Under the pieces are notes generated by a model. That model was not told the DNA's origin and did no database searches. It saw only the letters and a program-made list of their open reading frames with translations. From assembly GCF_035552695.1 (NCBI RefSeq), contig NZ_DASZKT010000113.1, forward strand, positions 1-64,000: DNA of 64,000 nt, in the 5' to 3' direction. Positions 36,142-45,242 of this stretch are shown here, piece after piece. The position numbers and the translations under genes were made by a program. This stretch comes from Actinospica sp035552695. GTDB lineage: Bacteria > Actinomycetota > Actinomycetes > Streptomycetales > Catenulisporaceae. The number at the start of each line of letters is the position of its first letter. Positions within the stretch are counted from its first letter, which is position 1.

Positions 36142-36546
36142 TCAGCAGTCGCGCAGTTCCGGGGACTGGTTGAGCAGCTGGGCCCGCGGGGAGACGAAGC
36201 GGCGGTAGGCGCCGGACTCCATTCCCGGCTCCCCGTCCGCGGCCGGGAAGACGGCGACCCGGTGGCAGTTCTGGAACGCGAGTTTGACTCCGAAGTACCG
36301 CTCGAGGCAGCCGCGGATCGCGTCGGACGCGAGGGCCCGCAGCAGTTGCCCGCGCTCCGGCTCCGTGGCCGGCGGAGTGGTGTTGTCGGCGAACGGGCCG
36401 CCCTCGACGTGCAGCCGCGTCGACAGAGTGCTGATCATGGACCAGGCGTACGGCAGCGAGGTGCGCACGCAGTCGGCGAACTCGGCGTCGGCGATCTCGC
36501 CGCGCTCCGCGGCCGCCAGCAGATCCGGTGTGACGTCCAGGGACAT
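36142..36546 (-). CDS. SCO5389-family conserved actinobacterial protein
   Basis: 134 residues beginning MSLDVTPDLLAAAERGEIAD, with CVRTSLPYAWSMISTL and FQNCHRVAVFP, ending in QLLNQSPELRDC. This pattern I recall from the uncharacterised actinobacterial family named after S. coelicolor SCO5389. It lies back to back with nucS, as in that genome. No signal peptide or membrane helix; three Cys residues (one at the very end) are conserved in my recollection. Function unknown. Confidence 0.82.
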   Translation of the reverse strand: MSLDVTPDLLAAAERGEIADAEFADCVRTSLPYAWSMISTLSTRLHVEGGPFADNTTPPATEPERGQLLRALASDAIRGCLERYFGVKLAFQNCHRVAVFPAADGEPGMESGAYRRFVSPRAQLLNQSPELRDC

Positions 36547-36757
36547 GTGTGGGCTCCACTCTCATTTCGTGAGGCGTCGCAGCTGTCATGGTGCGCTCAC
36601 AGAAATGAATGACCGCGCCGGGGGCTCCTCACACCTTCACCGAGGGGGCGCTCGATATTCACGCGTGACCGGACGTCCGTTCAGCACACTGATCCGACCG
36701 TCGCACGCGTCGGGCGACGCGTGCGAACGACGCACGCGCCTGGACTAGGCTGACCGG

Positions 36758-37417
36758 ATGCGCCTCGTCATCGCCCAGTGCAGCGTCGACTACGCCGGAC
36801 GCCTCGCCGCCCACCTGCCCAGCGCCAAGCGCCTGCTCATCCACAAGGCCGACGGTTCGGTGCTGGTGCATTCGGACGGCGGCTCCTACAAGCCGCTGAA
36901 CTGGATGAGCCCGCCGTGCACGGTCAAGGAGGAGCCGGGCCTGTGGACGGTGACCAACAAGGCGGGCGAGAAGCTGATCATCCGCCTGGAAGAGGTCTTC
37001 CACGACGAATCCCATGAGCTCGGCGTCGACCCCGGCCTGCAGAAGGACGGCGTCGAGTCGCATCTGCAACAACTTCTGGCCGCGCAGATCGAGACTCTCG
37101 GCCCCGGTTACCGCCTCGTCCGGCGCGAATACCCCACCGCCATCGGCCCGGTGGACATCCTGTGCAAGGACGCCAGGGGCACGACCGTCGCCGTGGAGAT
37201 CAAGCGCCGCGGCGAGATCGACGGCGTCGAACAGCTGACGCGGTATCTGGAGCTCCTCAACCGCGATCCGCTGCTCGCGCCAGTCCGGGGAATCTTCGCC
37301 GCGCAGGAGATCAAACCCCAGGCGCGGGTGCTGGCCACCGACCGCGGCATCGGCTGCCAGGTGCTGGACTACGACGTACTGCGCGGTTTCGACGACGTCG
37401 AATCCCGGTTGTTCTAA
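36758..37417 (+). CDS. nucS: NucS/EndoMS mismatch-specific endonuclease
   Basis: 219 residues. The N-terminal dimer/DNA-binding domain (MRLVIAQCSVDYAGRL, KPLNWMSPPCTVKEEPGLW) is followed by a RecB-like nuclease domain with IGPVDILCKD and VAVEIKRRGEIDGVEQLTRY (Asp, Glu-x-Lys catalytic set). NucS replaces MutS/MutL for mismatch repair in most Actinobacteria. The C-terminal ESRLF matches a beta-clamp-binding tail. Divergent from the SCO5389-like gene. Confidence 0.95.
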   Translation: MRLVIAQCSVDYAGRLAAHLPSAKRLLIHKADGSVLVHSDGGSYKPLNWMSPPCTVKEEPGLWTVTNKAGEKLIIRLEEVFHDESHELGVDPGLQKDGVESHLQQLLAAQIETLGPGYRLVRREYPTAIGPVDILCKDARGTTVAVEIKRRGEIDGVEQLTRYLELLNRDPLLAPVRGIFAAQEIKPQARVLATDRGIGCQVLDYDVLRGFDDVESRLF

Positions 37418-37554
37418 CGATTGCTCTCTCGATTGCCTTGCCCCGCAACGGACCCTACGCGGTGTCACCTCCGGTGGAGTAAAGTGCGCGGGTATTGACT
37501 GTCATGCCTGAGGGGGAGCGCTCAGTCGCCTCCCGTGGACAACTGAGGATTGCG

Positions 37555-37881
37555 ATGAGCTTTTTGGCAAAGGCAATGGAGGTCTCGGAGAAGGCCTTCG
37601 AGGAGACCGAGCACAGCATCGAGGAGTGGAACATCCACCGTCACGGTGCGAAGCTGCTCCTCAAGCTGGGCATAGCCGTCTACGCGGAGCAGCGGCTCGG
37701 CGGGGACCACGGGCCGGTCGAGCGGGTGTTGGCCGCGCTGGACGGGCACGCGTCGGAGAACGGCGAGGTGGACCTCGACCACCTGCACGCCGCGCACCAG
37801 GTGCTCGGCGACGAGTTCATCAAGGAGCACGACATCGACGCCGCCGCCGAGGCCGGGGTGAAGGCCGACGCCAACGCCTGA
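37555..37881 (+). CDS. Small helical protein of unknown function
   Basis: 108 residues from ATG 37555 (MSFLAKAMEVSEKAFEETEH), preceded by TGAGGA at proper distance. A longer in-frame start at 37495 is possible. Predicted mostly helical, acidic C-terminus, no signal or membrane segment. I recognise no family. It sits alone between nucS and a very strong terminator. Confidence 0.65.
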   Translation: MSFLAKAMEVSEKAFEETEHSIEEWNIHRHGAKLLLKLGIAVYAEQRLGGDHGPVERVLAALDGHASENGEVDLDHLHAAHQVLGDEFIKEHDIDAAAEAGVKADANA

Positions 37882-37937
37882 GCCGTCTCGGCGCGGGCGC
37901 GGTGAATCCGGGAGGAATTCTCGGGTGAATCAGCGTT

Positions 37938-37995
37938 AAACACCTGTGCCGGGAACACGACGTTCAGCCGTGTTCCCGGCACAGGTGTTTTTCTT
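37938..37995. terminator. Very strong bidirectional terminator
   Basis: A perfect 22-bp stem, 37938-37959 with 37969-37990, and a 9-base loop. It is flanked by TTAA/TTCTTG so that either strand ends in U-rich sequence. It lies between the convergent small gene (ends 37881) and ethylmalonyl-CoA mutase (ends 38011) and serves both. Confidence 0.95.
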
Positions 37996-38010
37996 GCTAA
38001 ATCGGGCGAA

Positions 38011-39990
38011 TCAGGCCACGAGGCTGAGCACTTTGCCCAGAATCGCCGTCAGATCGTAGTCACGCGGCGTGAATACGGCCTTCACTCCCTGTCGCAACAG
38101 CACTTCGGCGTCGGCCTCGGGAATGATCCCGCCGACGACGACGGGCATCTCGGCCGCGCCGGCGTCGGCGAGCAGGCGCAGTACGTCCGGGACGATGCGC
38201 AGGTGCGAACCCGAGAGCACGGACAGGCCGACGACGTCCACGTCCTCCGCGACGGCGGCCGCGGCGATCTGCGCCGGGGTGAGCCGGATGCCCTGGTATA
38301 CGACCTCGAAGCCGGCGTCGCGGGCGCGCACGGCGATCTGTTCGGCGCCGTTGGAGTGGCCGTCGAGGCCGGGCTTGCCGACCAGCATGCGCGGCCTGCG
38401 TCCGCGCCGTTCGCCGACCTCGCGCACCTGCTCGCGTAGCGCGGCGAGTTCGGGCGAGACCTGCGTGCCGACGGCCGCCGCGGCGACGCCGGTCGGGGCG
38501 CGGAACTCGCCGAAGACCTCGCGGAGTGCGCCGGCCCACTCGCCGGTGGTGGCGCCGGCGCGCGCGCATTCGAGCGTGGCGGGCATCAGGTTCACGGCGG
38601 AGTCGGCGGCGTCCTTGCGCAGCCGGGCCAGCGCCGCGTCGACGGCCGCGTTGTCCCGCTCGGCGCGCCACACTTTCAGAGCGTCCGCGGCGGCCTGCTC
38701 GACCGCCGGGTCCACGCTCTGGATCGCGGCGTCGAGGTCCGCGGTGAGCGGGTTCGGCTCCGTCTCCCGGAACTTGTTGACGCCGACGACGATCTGCTCG
38801 CCGGTCTCGATGCGCGCCCGGCGCTCGGCGTGCTTGCCGACCAGCTGCGACTTCAGATATCCGGATTCGACGGCCGGGACGATGCCGCCCATCTCCTCGA
38901 TCCGCCGCATCTCGGCCTTAGCCGCCTCGGCCAGTTCGTCGACCTTCGCCTCGACGACGTGCGAGCCGTCGAAGAGGTCGCCGTATTCGAGCAGGTCCGA
39001 CTCGAAGGCCAGGACCTGCTGGAGGCGCAGCGACCACTGCTGGTCCCAGGGACGCGGCAGGCCGAGCGCCTCGTTCCAGGCCGGAAGCTGCACGGCGCGG
39101 GCGCGGGCGTCCTTGGACAGCGTGACCGCGAGCATCTCCAGCACGATGCGCGCGACGTTGTTCTCCGGCTGAGCCTCCGTCAGGCCGAGCGAGTTGACCT
39201 GCACGCCGTACCGGAAGCGGCGCGCGGACGGGTCGGTCACGCCGTAGCGCTCGCGGGTGATCTCGTCCCAGAGACGGGTGAACGCGCGCATCTTGCAGAG
39301 TTCTTCGACGAAGCGCACACCCGCGTTGACGAAGAAGGAGATCCGCCCGACGACGAGGTCGAAGCGCTCCGGCGGGACCTGGCCCGAGTCGCGCACGGCG
39401 TCGAGCACGGTGATCGCCGTGGACAGCGCGTAGGCGATCTCCTGGACCGGCTCGGCGCCCGCCTCCTGCAGGTGGTAGCTGCAGATGTTGATCGGGTTCC
39501 ACTTCGGCATCGCGTTCACGGTGTACGCGATGGTGTCCGTCGTCAGCCGCAGCGAGGGGCCGGGCGGGAAGGCGTACGTGCCGCGCGAGAGGTATTCCTT
39601 GATGATGTCGTTCTGCGTGGTGCCGGCCAGCAGCGCCGGGTCCGCGCCCTGCTCCTCGGCGGCGACCTGGTAGAGCGCGAGCAGCCACATCGCGGTGGCG
39701 TTGATCGTCATCGAGGTGTTCATCTCGGCCAGCGGGATGCCCTCGAACAGCCGCGCCACGTCGCCGCGGTGGGCGACGGGAACGCCGACCTTGCCCACCT
39801 CGCCGGCGGCCAGCTCCGCGTCCGCGTCGTAGCCGGTCTGGGTGGGCAGGTCGAAGGCCACGGACAGGCCCGTCTGCCCCTTGGCCAGGTTGCGCCGGTA
39901 CAGGGCGTTGGACTCGGCCGGGGTGGAGTGGCCCGCGTACGTGCGCATCACCCAGGGCCGATCCCGATCCCGCTGCTCCGTTGAAGACAT
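38011..39990 (-). CDS. ecm: Ethylmalonyl-CoA mutase (MeaA-type, B12-dependent)
   Basis: 659 residues, with both mutase and B12 domains in one chain as in MeaA. The catalytic region is MRTYAGHSTPAESNALYRRN and LSVAFDLPTQTGYDAD near the N-terminus. The C-terminal B12 domain has KPGLDGHSNGAEQIAVRA (DxHxxG base-off His at about residue 547) and VVGLSVLSGSHL. It converts ethylmalonyl-CoA to methylsuccinyl-CoA after CcrA and epimerase. GGAAGGTG lies upstream of the ATG. Distinction from methylmalonyl-CoA mutase rests on the MeaA-like N-terminus and single-chain layout. Confidence 0.9.
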   Translation of the reverse strand: MSSTEQRDRDRPWVMRTYAGHSTPAESNALYRRNLAKGQTGLSVAFDLPTQTGYDADAELAAGEVGKVGVPVAHRGDVARLFEGIPLAEMNTSMTINATAMWLLALYQVAAEEQGADPALLAGTTQNDIIKEYLSRGTYAFPPGPSLRLTTDTIAYTVNAMPKWNPINICSYHLQEAGAEPVQEIAYALSTAITVLDAVRDSGQVPPERFDLVVGRISFFVNAGVRFVEELCKMRAFTRLWDEITRERYGVTDPSARRFRYGVQVNSLGLTEAQPENNVARIVLEMLAVTLSKDARARAVQLPAWNEALGLPRPWDQQWSLRLQQVLAFESDLLEYGDLFDGSHVVEAKVDELAEAAKAEMRRIEEMGGIVPAVESGYLKSQLVGKHAERRARIETGEQIVVGVNKFRETEPNPLTADLDAAIQSVDPAVEQAAADALKVWRAERDNAAVDAALARLRKDAADSAVNLMPATLECARAGATTGEWAGALREVFGEFRAPTGVAAAAVGTQVSPELAALREQVREVGERRGRRPRMLVGKPGLDGHSNGAEQIAVRARDAGFEVVYQGIRLTPAQIAAAAVAEDVDVVGLSVLSGSHLRIVPDVLRLLADAGAAEMPVVVGGIIPEADAEVLLRQGVKAVFTPRDYDLTAILGKVLSLVA

Positions 39991-40053
39991 GGACGGACCG
40001 CACCTTCCGCTGCTCGGTCGCCGCTGAAATCAGTCGGCGCTCTCGATCGGATC

Positions 40054-40845
40054 CTACTTGGCGGTAACTTGGGTGGGAAGGGGGATCACCAGAGGCGTCC
40101 CCGTCTCCGGATCCTCGATGATCCGCGCCCGCAGCCCGAAGGCCTGTTCGACGAGCTTAGCCGTGATGACGTCGCCGGGCGCGCCCTCCGCGATGACGGC
40201 GCCCTCACGCAGAACGATCATGTGCGAGGCGTAGCGGGCGGCCTGGTTGAGGTCGTGCAGAACGGCCACGACGGTGCGGCCCGCGGCGTGCAGCCGGGCG
40301 CACAGGTCCAGCACCTCGATCTGATGCGCCAGGTCGAGGTAGGTCGTCGGCTCGTCGAGCAGCAGCAGTTCGGTGTCCTGAGCGAGCGCCATCGCGATCC
40401 AGGCGCGCTGCCGCTGGCCGCCGGAGAGAGTGGCCACGGGACGTTGGCTGAGGTCGGTCAGCCCGGTCTCGGCGAGGCAGCGTTCGATGACGACGCGGTC
40501 GGGCTCCGACTCCCGGCGCAGGGCTCCCTGATGCGGAAAGCGGCCGCGGCTGACGAGTTCGGCGACCGTGATGCCGTCCGGCGTGATCGGGGACTGAGGC
40601 AGCAGGCCGATCGTGCGGGCCACGTGACGGCTCGGGTATTCGCCGATCGCCCTGCCGTCCAGCAGCACTGTTCCTGCTGCGGGCTTGAGTACGCGCGCGA
40701 GGGCGCGGAGCAGGGTGGACTTGCCGCAGCCGTTGGCGCCGATGATGACGGTGAACGAGCGGTCCGGGATCTCGACGTCCAGGTCGCGCATGACCTGGCG
40801 ACGGCCGTAAGCCAGGGTGAGGCCGTGCGTCGCGAGCCTGCTCAT
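40054..40845 (-). CDS. Ferric-siderophore ABC transporter ATPase (FecE type)
   Basis: 263 residues. Walker A GANGCGKSTL, signature LSGGQRQRAW, Walker B LLLLDEPTTYLDLAH, switch His in VLHDLNQAARYA. This is the FecE/FhuC subclass. The ATG at 40845 overlaps the permease stop (ATGA). Part of the iron-box-controlled operon 42772-40054. Confidence 0.93.
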   Translation of the reverse strand: MSRLATHGLTLAYGRRQVMRDLDVEIPDRSFTVIIGANGCGKSTLLRALARVLKPAAGTVLLDGRAIGEYPSRHVARTIGLLPQSPITPDGITVAELVSRGRFPHQGALRRESEPDRVVIERCLAETGLTDLSQRPVATLSGGQRQRAWIAMALAQDTELLLLDEPTTYLDLAHQIEVLDLCARLHAAGRTVVAVLHDLNQAARYASHMIVLREGAVIAEGAPGDVITAKLVEQAFGLRARIIEDPETGTPLVIPLPTQVTAK

Positions 40846-41798
40846 AGCTGTCCGATCTTGCGCTGGTGGGCGAGGAGGTAGATGAGATAGCCGCCGCCGA
40901 GCACGCCCGTGACGACTCCGACCGGCAGCTCGCGGCCGGGGATCGCGTGCCGGGCAAGGTAATCGGCCCACTCCATCAGCGCGGCGCCGAGTAGGAGTGT
41001 CGGAACCAGGTTGGGGCCGCTGCGTCGGGTCAGTCGGCGCGCGATGTGCGGGGCGCAGAGGGCGACGAACGCGATAGGGCCGGTCTGCGACGCCGCCGTG
41101 GCCGCCAGCAGCACCGCGCCGGTGAGCGTGAGCAGTCTGATTCGCTCGCCGCGCAGGCCGAGGCCGGTCGCGAGGTCGTCGCCGAGTTCGAGGATGCGCA
41201 GCGACCGGGAGGCGAGCAGGATCGCGGGGGCGATGAGGAGCGTGGCGACGGCGAGCAGGACGACGCCCGGCCATGAACTCCCGTCGAGGCTCCCCGTGAT
41301 CCACAGCGACGCGGCCGCCGCGTCGACGATGTTCGCGCGGGTGATCAGGTATTCGTTGACGCCGCTGAGGATCGTCGCGATGCCGATGCCGACGAGAATG
41401 AGCTTGGCCCCACCCGTCACGCCGCCTCGGCGCGCGACGAGATAGACCGCGACCGCGCAGCCGACCGCGCCGATCCATGCGGAGGCGGCGACGGCCACCA
41501 CTCCCCCGCCGAGCGCGAGGATTCCGACGAGCGCTCCCGTCGCGGCCCCCTGCGTGAAGCCGAGCACGTCCGGGCTGCCGAGGGGATTGCGCGTGACGGA
41601 CTGGAAGACGGCTCCGGCGAGGGCGAGCGCGGCGCCTGCCAGGACCGCGGTGAGCATTCGCGGCAGGAGCAACTCGTTGATGGTGAATGCGTCGGCTTCG
41701 GTGATGCCGCCGGTGAATTGGCCGACGTTGACAGTGAGGATCGCGGCGACGGCGGCGAGCGCGATGAAGACCGCTGAGACGGCCGCGGAGCGCTTCAT
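40842..41798 (-). CDS. Ferric-siderophore ABC permease (FecD type)
   Basis: 318 residues with about nine membrane helices and the FecCD signatures LLLPRMLTAVLAGAALALAG and AFVALCAPHIARRLT. The ATG at 41798 overlaps the preceding permease stop by 4 bases. Forms a heterodimer channel with the 41795 product. Confidence 0.92.
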   Translation of the reverse strand: MKRSAAVSAVFIALAAVAAILTVNVGQFTGGITEADAFTINELLLPRMLTAVLAGAALALAGAVFQSVTRNPLGSPDVLGFTQGAATGALVGILALGGGVVAVAASAWIGAVGCAVAVYLVARRGGVTGGAKLILVGIGIATILSGVNEYLITRANIVDAAAASLWITGSLDGSSWPGVVLLAVATLLIAPAILLASRSLRILELGDDLATGLGLRGERIRLLTLTGAVLLAATAASQTGPIAFVALCAPHIARRLTRRSGPNLVPTLLLGAALMEWADYLARHAIPGRELPVGVVTGVLGGGYLIYLLAHQRKIGQL

Positions 41799-42772
41799 GG
41801 CCGCCGCCCGACGACCGTGAGCAGGAAGACCGGTCCGCCGACGACGGCCGTGAGGACTCCGACCTCGATCTCTGAGGGCCGCGCGATGACCCGGCCGACG
41901 ATATCCGCGCCGAGTAGCAGAATCGGAGCCAGGATCGCGCTGTACGGCAGCAGCCAACGCAGGTCGGGACCGGTTATTCGCGCGGCTATCTGGGGGACCA
42001 TCAGGCCGACGAACACGATCGGCCCGCACGCGGCCGTGGCCGAGCCGCACAGCAGCACGATGGCGATGATCGCGACGGCACGAGTGAGCGCGGGTCTACC
42101 GCCGAGGGCCGTGGCGGCATCGTCACCGAGGGCCAGGGTGTTGAGCGGCTTCGCGCAGCCGAGCGCGAGGAGCACGCCGACGAGGATGAACGGCGTGATC
42201 CGCAGCACGGTGCCGGGTTCGGCGTCCGCGAGGGATCCGACCGTCCAGAAACGCATCCGGTCCAGCGCGTCCGTGTCCAGCAGTTCAACCGCGCCGACGT
42301 ACGAGTAGAGCGCCGCGTTCACGGCGGTTCCGGCCAGCGCCAGCCGCGCGGGCGTGCTCGAACCTCCGCCGCCGATCGCGTAGATGAGCACTGAGACGAC
42401 CGCCGCGCCGCCGAGCGCGAACCAGATGTACCCGCCAAGGCTGGAGATGCCGAGCAACGCGGTCGCCGTGACCACCGCCGCGGAGGCGCCCGCGTTCACG
42501 CCCAGCAATCCGGGGTCGGCCAGAGGATTGCGGGTCAGCGCCTGCATCACCGCCCCGGCCAGGCCTAGCGCGGTCCCGGCGAGCAGGCCGAGCAGCGTGC
42601 GCGGCAGCCGCATCTGGTGCACGACGGCGTACGCGCCGGACGCCGGATCGGTGAGCCCGTGCCAGACCGCGGACGGAGCGAGCGGCAGGGATCCGACCGC
42701 GAGGCTCAGGACGCAGACGACCAGTAGGGCGCAGAGCGCGACAGCAATTCCGAGGGCTCGGCGGGTCGGCAT
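41795..42772 (-). CDS. Ferric-siderophore ABC permease (FecC type)
   Basis: 325 residues, FecCD family: HQMRLPRTLLGLLAGTALGL, LLGVNAGASAAVVTATAL and VFVGLMVPQIAARITG. First gene of the minus-strand uptake operon; its start lies 27 bases from the iron box at 42799-42817. Confidence 0.92.
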   Translation of the reverse strand: MPTRRALGIAVALCALLVVCVLSLAVGSLPLAPSAVWHGLTDPASGAYAVVHQMRLPRTLLGLLAGTALGLAGAVMQALTRNPLADPGLLGVNAGASAAVVTATALLGISSLGGYIWFALGGAAVVSVLIYAIGGGGSSTPARLALAGTAVNAALYSYVGAVELLDTDALDRMRFWTVGSLADAEPGTVLRITPFILVGVLLALGCAKPLNTLALGDDAATALGGRPALTRAVAIIAIVLLCGSATAACGPIVFVGLMVPQIAARITGPDLRWLLPYSAILAPILLLGADIVGRVIARPSEIEVGVLTAVVGGPVFLLTVVGRRP

Positions 42773-42798
42773 GGGACTCCCGGGGGCTTGATCGAAGC

Positions 42799-42817
42799 TT
42801 AGGTTAGGCTACCCTAA
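42799..42817. promoter_or_regulatory. DtxR/IdeR/DmdR-type iron box
   Basis: The 19-bp sequence TTAGGTTAGGCTACCCTAA matches the actinobacterial iron-box consensus (TTAGGTTAGSCTAACCTAA) at all but one position. It lies between divergent starts (42772 and 42846), so one repressor dimer pair could shut off both uptake directions when iron is plentiful. Confidence 0.92.
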
Positions 42818-42845
42818 GTCACACCATTTCGAGAGAGGACCGCCC

Positions 42846-43925
42846 ATGGCCCTGCCCGCACTCCGGACCGCCGGCCGGCACAGGACTCGCCCCGGCCTGA
42901 TGACACACCCGAGCCGCCGCCGCGTGCTGAAATCCGGCCTCGGCGCTGGGCTCGGACTCGGGGCGATCGGACTGCTCGGGGCGTGCAGCGCGACCGTCTC
43001 GACGGCTGACGCCTCGTCGAGTGCGAGCGGCGGACCCTGGACGTTCATCGACGACCGCGGCGCGGCCGTGCGCCTGGACTCCGCGCCCACGAAGGTCGTC
43101 GCGTACACGGGAACGGCCGCCGCGCTCTACGACTTCGGCGTCACCGACCGGATCGTCGGCGTGTTCGGGCCGACCAGGCAGGCCAACGGCAAGGCGGACC
43201 CGATGGCGGGCAACCTGCCGGTGGACAAGCTGACCGTACTCGGCAACGCGTACGGCGAGTTCGACGTCGCGAAGTACGCCGAGCTCAACCCACAGCTGCT
43301 GATCACCGACATGTGGGAGAAGGACTCGCTCTGGTACGTCCCGGCGGCAAGCCTGGCGAAGATCGAGAAGCTCGCGCCGACGATCGGGATCACCGTCGCG
43401 AGCGAACCGCTGACCACGCCGCTCGCGCACTACGAGAAGCTCGCCGGACTGCTCGGCGCCGACCTGACGGCGTCCGCCGTGGTTACCGCCAAGACCGCGT
43501 TCCAGCAGGCCGTCGAGCAGTTGCGCAGCGCGGCGAAGAGTAAGAGCACGATCACGGTCATGGCCGCTTCGGCCAGCGCCGACCTGCTCTACATCAGCAA
43601 CCCGAAGATCTATCCGGACCTGAGTTACTTCGAGCAACTCGGCGTCTCGTTCATCCGGCCCACGAACGTGGTCGGCGGCTTCTTCGAGAGCCTGAGCTGG
43701 GAGAACGCCGGAAGGTACCAGGCCGACGTGATCCTGCTGGACGACCGGACCGGCACCCTGCAGCCTGCCGACCTGACCGGCAAGGCCACTTGGACCGCGC
43801 TGCCCGCGGTGAGGGCGGATCAGATCGTCTCCTGGAACTCCGAATCGCGCTATTCGTATACGGCGATCGGCCCGATCGTGCAGGGCTTCGCCGACGCGCT
43901 GCGAAACGCGAAGAAGGTGGCCTGA
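42846..43925 (+). CDS. Iron-siderophore substrate-binding lipoprotein
   Basis: 359 residues. Twin-arginine signal HPSRRRVLKSGLG and lipobox LLGAC with the anchoring Cys at about 48; mature periplasmic-binding-protein fold of the FepB/FhuD class (VVAYTGTAAALYDFGVTDRI). The ATG at 42846 has GAGAGGA 6 bases upstream; an internal ATG at 42900 would still retain the Tat motif. Divergent from the permeases across the iron box. Confidence 0.9.
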   Translation: MALPALRTAGRHRTRPGLMTHPSRRRVLKSGLGAGLGLGAIGLLGACSATVSTADASSSASGGPWTFIDDRGAAVRLDSAPTKVVAYTGTAAALYDFGVTDRIVGVFGPTRQANGKADPMAGNLPVDKLTVLGNAYGEFDVAKYAELNPQLLITDMWEKDSLWYVPAASLAKIEKLAPTIGITVASEPLTTPLAHYEKLAGLLGADLTASAVVTAKTAFQQAVEQLRSAAKSKSTITVMAASASADLLYISNPKIYPDLSYFEQLGVSFIRPTNVVGGFFESLSWENAGRYQADVILLDDRTGTLQPADLTGKATWTALPAVRADQIVSWNSESRYSYTAIGPIVQGFADALRNAKKVA

Positions 43926-43926
43926 G

Positions 43927-44781
43927 ATGGGCTACCGGTTCTTCGAGTTCGAGGTCGCGCGCACGCGCCGGGTCAGCCCGAGCGTGCAGCGGGTCACGTT
44001 CCGCGGCGCCGCGCCCGGCGGCCTGGCCGAGTTCGCGTCAGGGGGCCGGGACCAACGCTTCAAGCTCTTCTTTCCACAGCCCGGCCAGGACCTCGCGAAC
44101 GTACCGGTGGAGGCGGGCGAGAACTGGTACGCGCGGTGGCGCGCAATGGACCCGAGTGTGCGTGCCCTGATGCGCACGTACACGGTGCGCGAGCAGCGGC
44201 GCGAACTCGGCGAGGTGGACGTGGACTTCGCGGTGCACCTGAGCCCGGGCCCGGCCGCGGCGTGGGCGCTGCACTGCCTGGCCGGGGACCGCATCACCGC
44301 GCTCGGCCCCAGCGAGGCGGACAACGCGGGCATCGACTTCCGCCCGCCCCCGGAAACGGACTGGATCCTGCTGGCCGGCGACGAGTCGGCACTCCCCGCC
44401 GTCGCCGGAATCCTCGAGTGGATCAGTCCGGCCACGCCGGTCCGCGCGTGGATCGAGGTAGCCCACTGCGACGGCGTCCAGGCGCTGCACACCTGGGCCG
44501 ACGCCGAGATCACCTGGCTCGTCCGCGGCCGCGGACCCTCGCTGACCCACGCCGTAAGCGGGGCCCGCCTGCCCGACGGCACGCCCTACGCCTGGATCGG
44601 CGGCGAAGCCGGAGAAGTCAGACGCCTGCGCCGCCACCTCGTCGGCGCCGCCCCCGACGCCCGCGCCTTCGACCGCAAACGCGTCACGTTCACCGGTTAC
44701 TGGCGACGCGGCGCCACCGAGGAGGAACTGCTCGCCGAACTCTACGCGGGCAGCGCGGCGGCGCAGTCGGCCAGGGCGTAG
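43927..44781 (+). CDS. Siderophore-interacting protein (NADPH ferric-siderophore reductase)
   Basis: 284 residues of the ViuB/YqjH family. The FAD site is LMRTYTVREQRRE (RxYTVR), NAD-type segment WILLAGDESALPAVAGILE, and WIGGEAGEVRRLRRHL near the C-terminus. It reduces ferric siderophore in the cytoplasm to release Fe2+. It follows the binding-protein gene by one base and ends at a 19-bp terminator. Confidence 0.92.
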   Translation: MGYRFFEFEVARTRRVSPSVQRVTFRGAAPGGLAEFASGGRDQRFKLFFPQPGQDLANVPVEAGENWYARWRAMDPSVRALMRTYTVREQRRELGEVDVDFAVHLSPGPAAAWALHCLAGDRITALGPSEADNAGIDFRPPPETDWILLAGDESALPAVAGILEWISPATPVRAWIEVAHCDGVQALHTWADAEITWLVRGRGPSLTHAVSGARLPDGTPYAWIGGEAGEVRRLRRHLVGAAPDARAFDRKRVTFTGYWRRGATEEELLAELYAGSAAAQSARA

Positions 44782-44794
44782 GCGCTATCCACCG

Positions 44795-44844
44795 ACCATC
44801 AACGGCCTCGTTCGCCCATGCGGGTGAACGAGGCCGTTGATGGT
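44795..44844. terminator. Bidirectional terminator
   Basis: A perfect 19-bp stem, 44795-44813 (ACCATCAACGGCCTCGTTC) with 44826-44844, loop 12 bases. It lies between the convergent siderophore reductase and DUF5130-like genes. Confidence 0.92.
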
Positions 44845-44867
44845 CTCGAATATGTCGCTTGTTCGGC

Positions 44868-45242
44868 TCAGCCCCGACGGGCGTGCTCGACGAGGGCGAG
44901 GATTCCGCGGGCGATGCCGCCGTCGAGGTCGCGGACGGCGAAGGTGCCCGCCATGCTGGCCGCGGCGAGGGCGCAGGAGCGGTCGTCCAGGCGCCTGCGG
45001 GCACGAGTGCCGGTCACTATCTCCAGCCGGTGCGCGGCCGGGTCCACGGCGAGCAGCACGGACTCTGACGCGGCCGGGCCGAGGGCGCCGTGCCGGTTCA
45101 GGGCCTCGGCGCGCGGCTCGGCGCCGAGGTCGCCGACGAAGACCGACCAGTTCAGGCCGGTGCGCTTCTCGGCGATCTTGATGGCCCGTTGGATCTGCGC
45201 GGACTCGATCACCGTCGCCTCACCAGGAGCCACTTGCGCCAC
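44868..45242 (-). CDS. DUF5130-like (TPM-type) protein
   Basis: 124 residues. RAIKIAEKRTGLNWSVFVGD at about 19-38 and ILALVEHARRG at the C-terminus are typical of the TPM-related DUF5130 family common in Actinobacteria. No membrane segment or signal. GTG start at 45242 overlaps the upstream gene by 23 bases; other GTGs a few codons inside are possible. Function unknown. Confidence 0.7.
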   Translation of the reverse strand: MAQVAPGEATVIESAQIQRAIKIAEKRTGLNWSVFVGDLGAEPRAEALNRHGALGPAASESVLLAVDPAAHRLEIVTGTRARRRLDDRSCALAAASMAGTFAVRDLDGGIARGILALVEHARRG

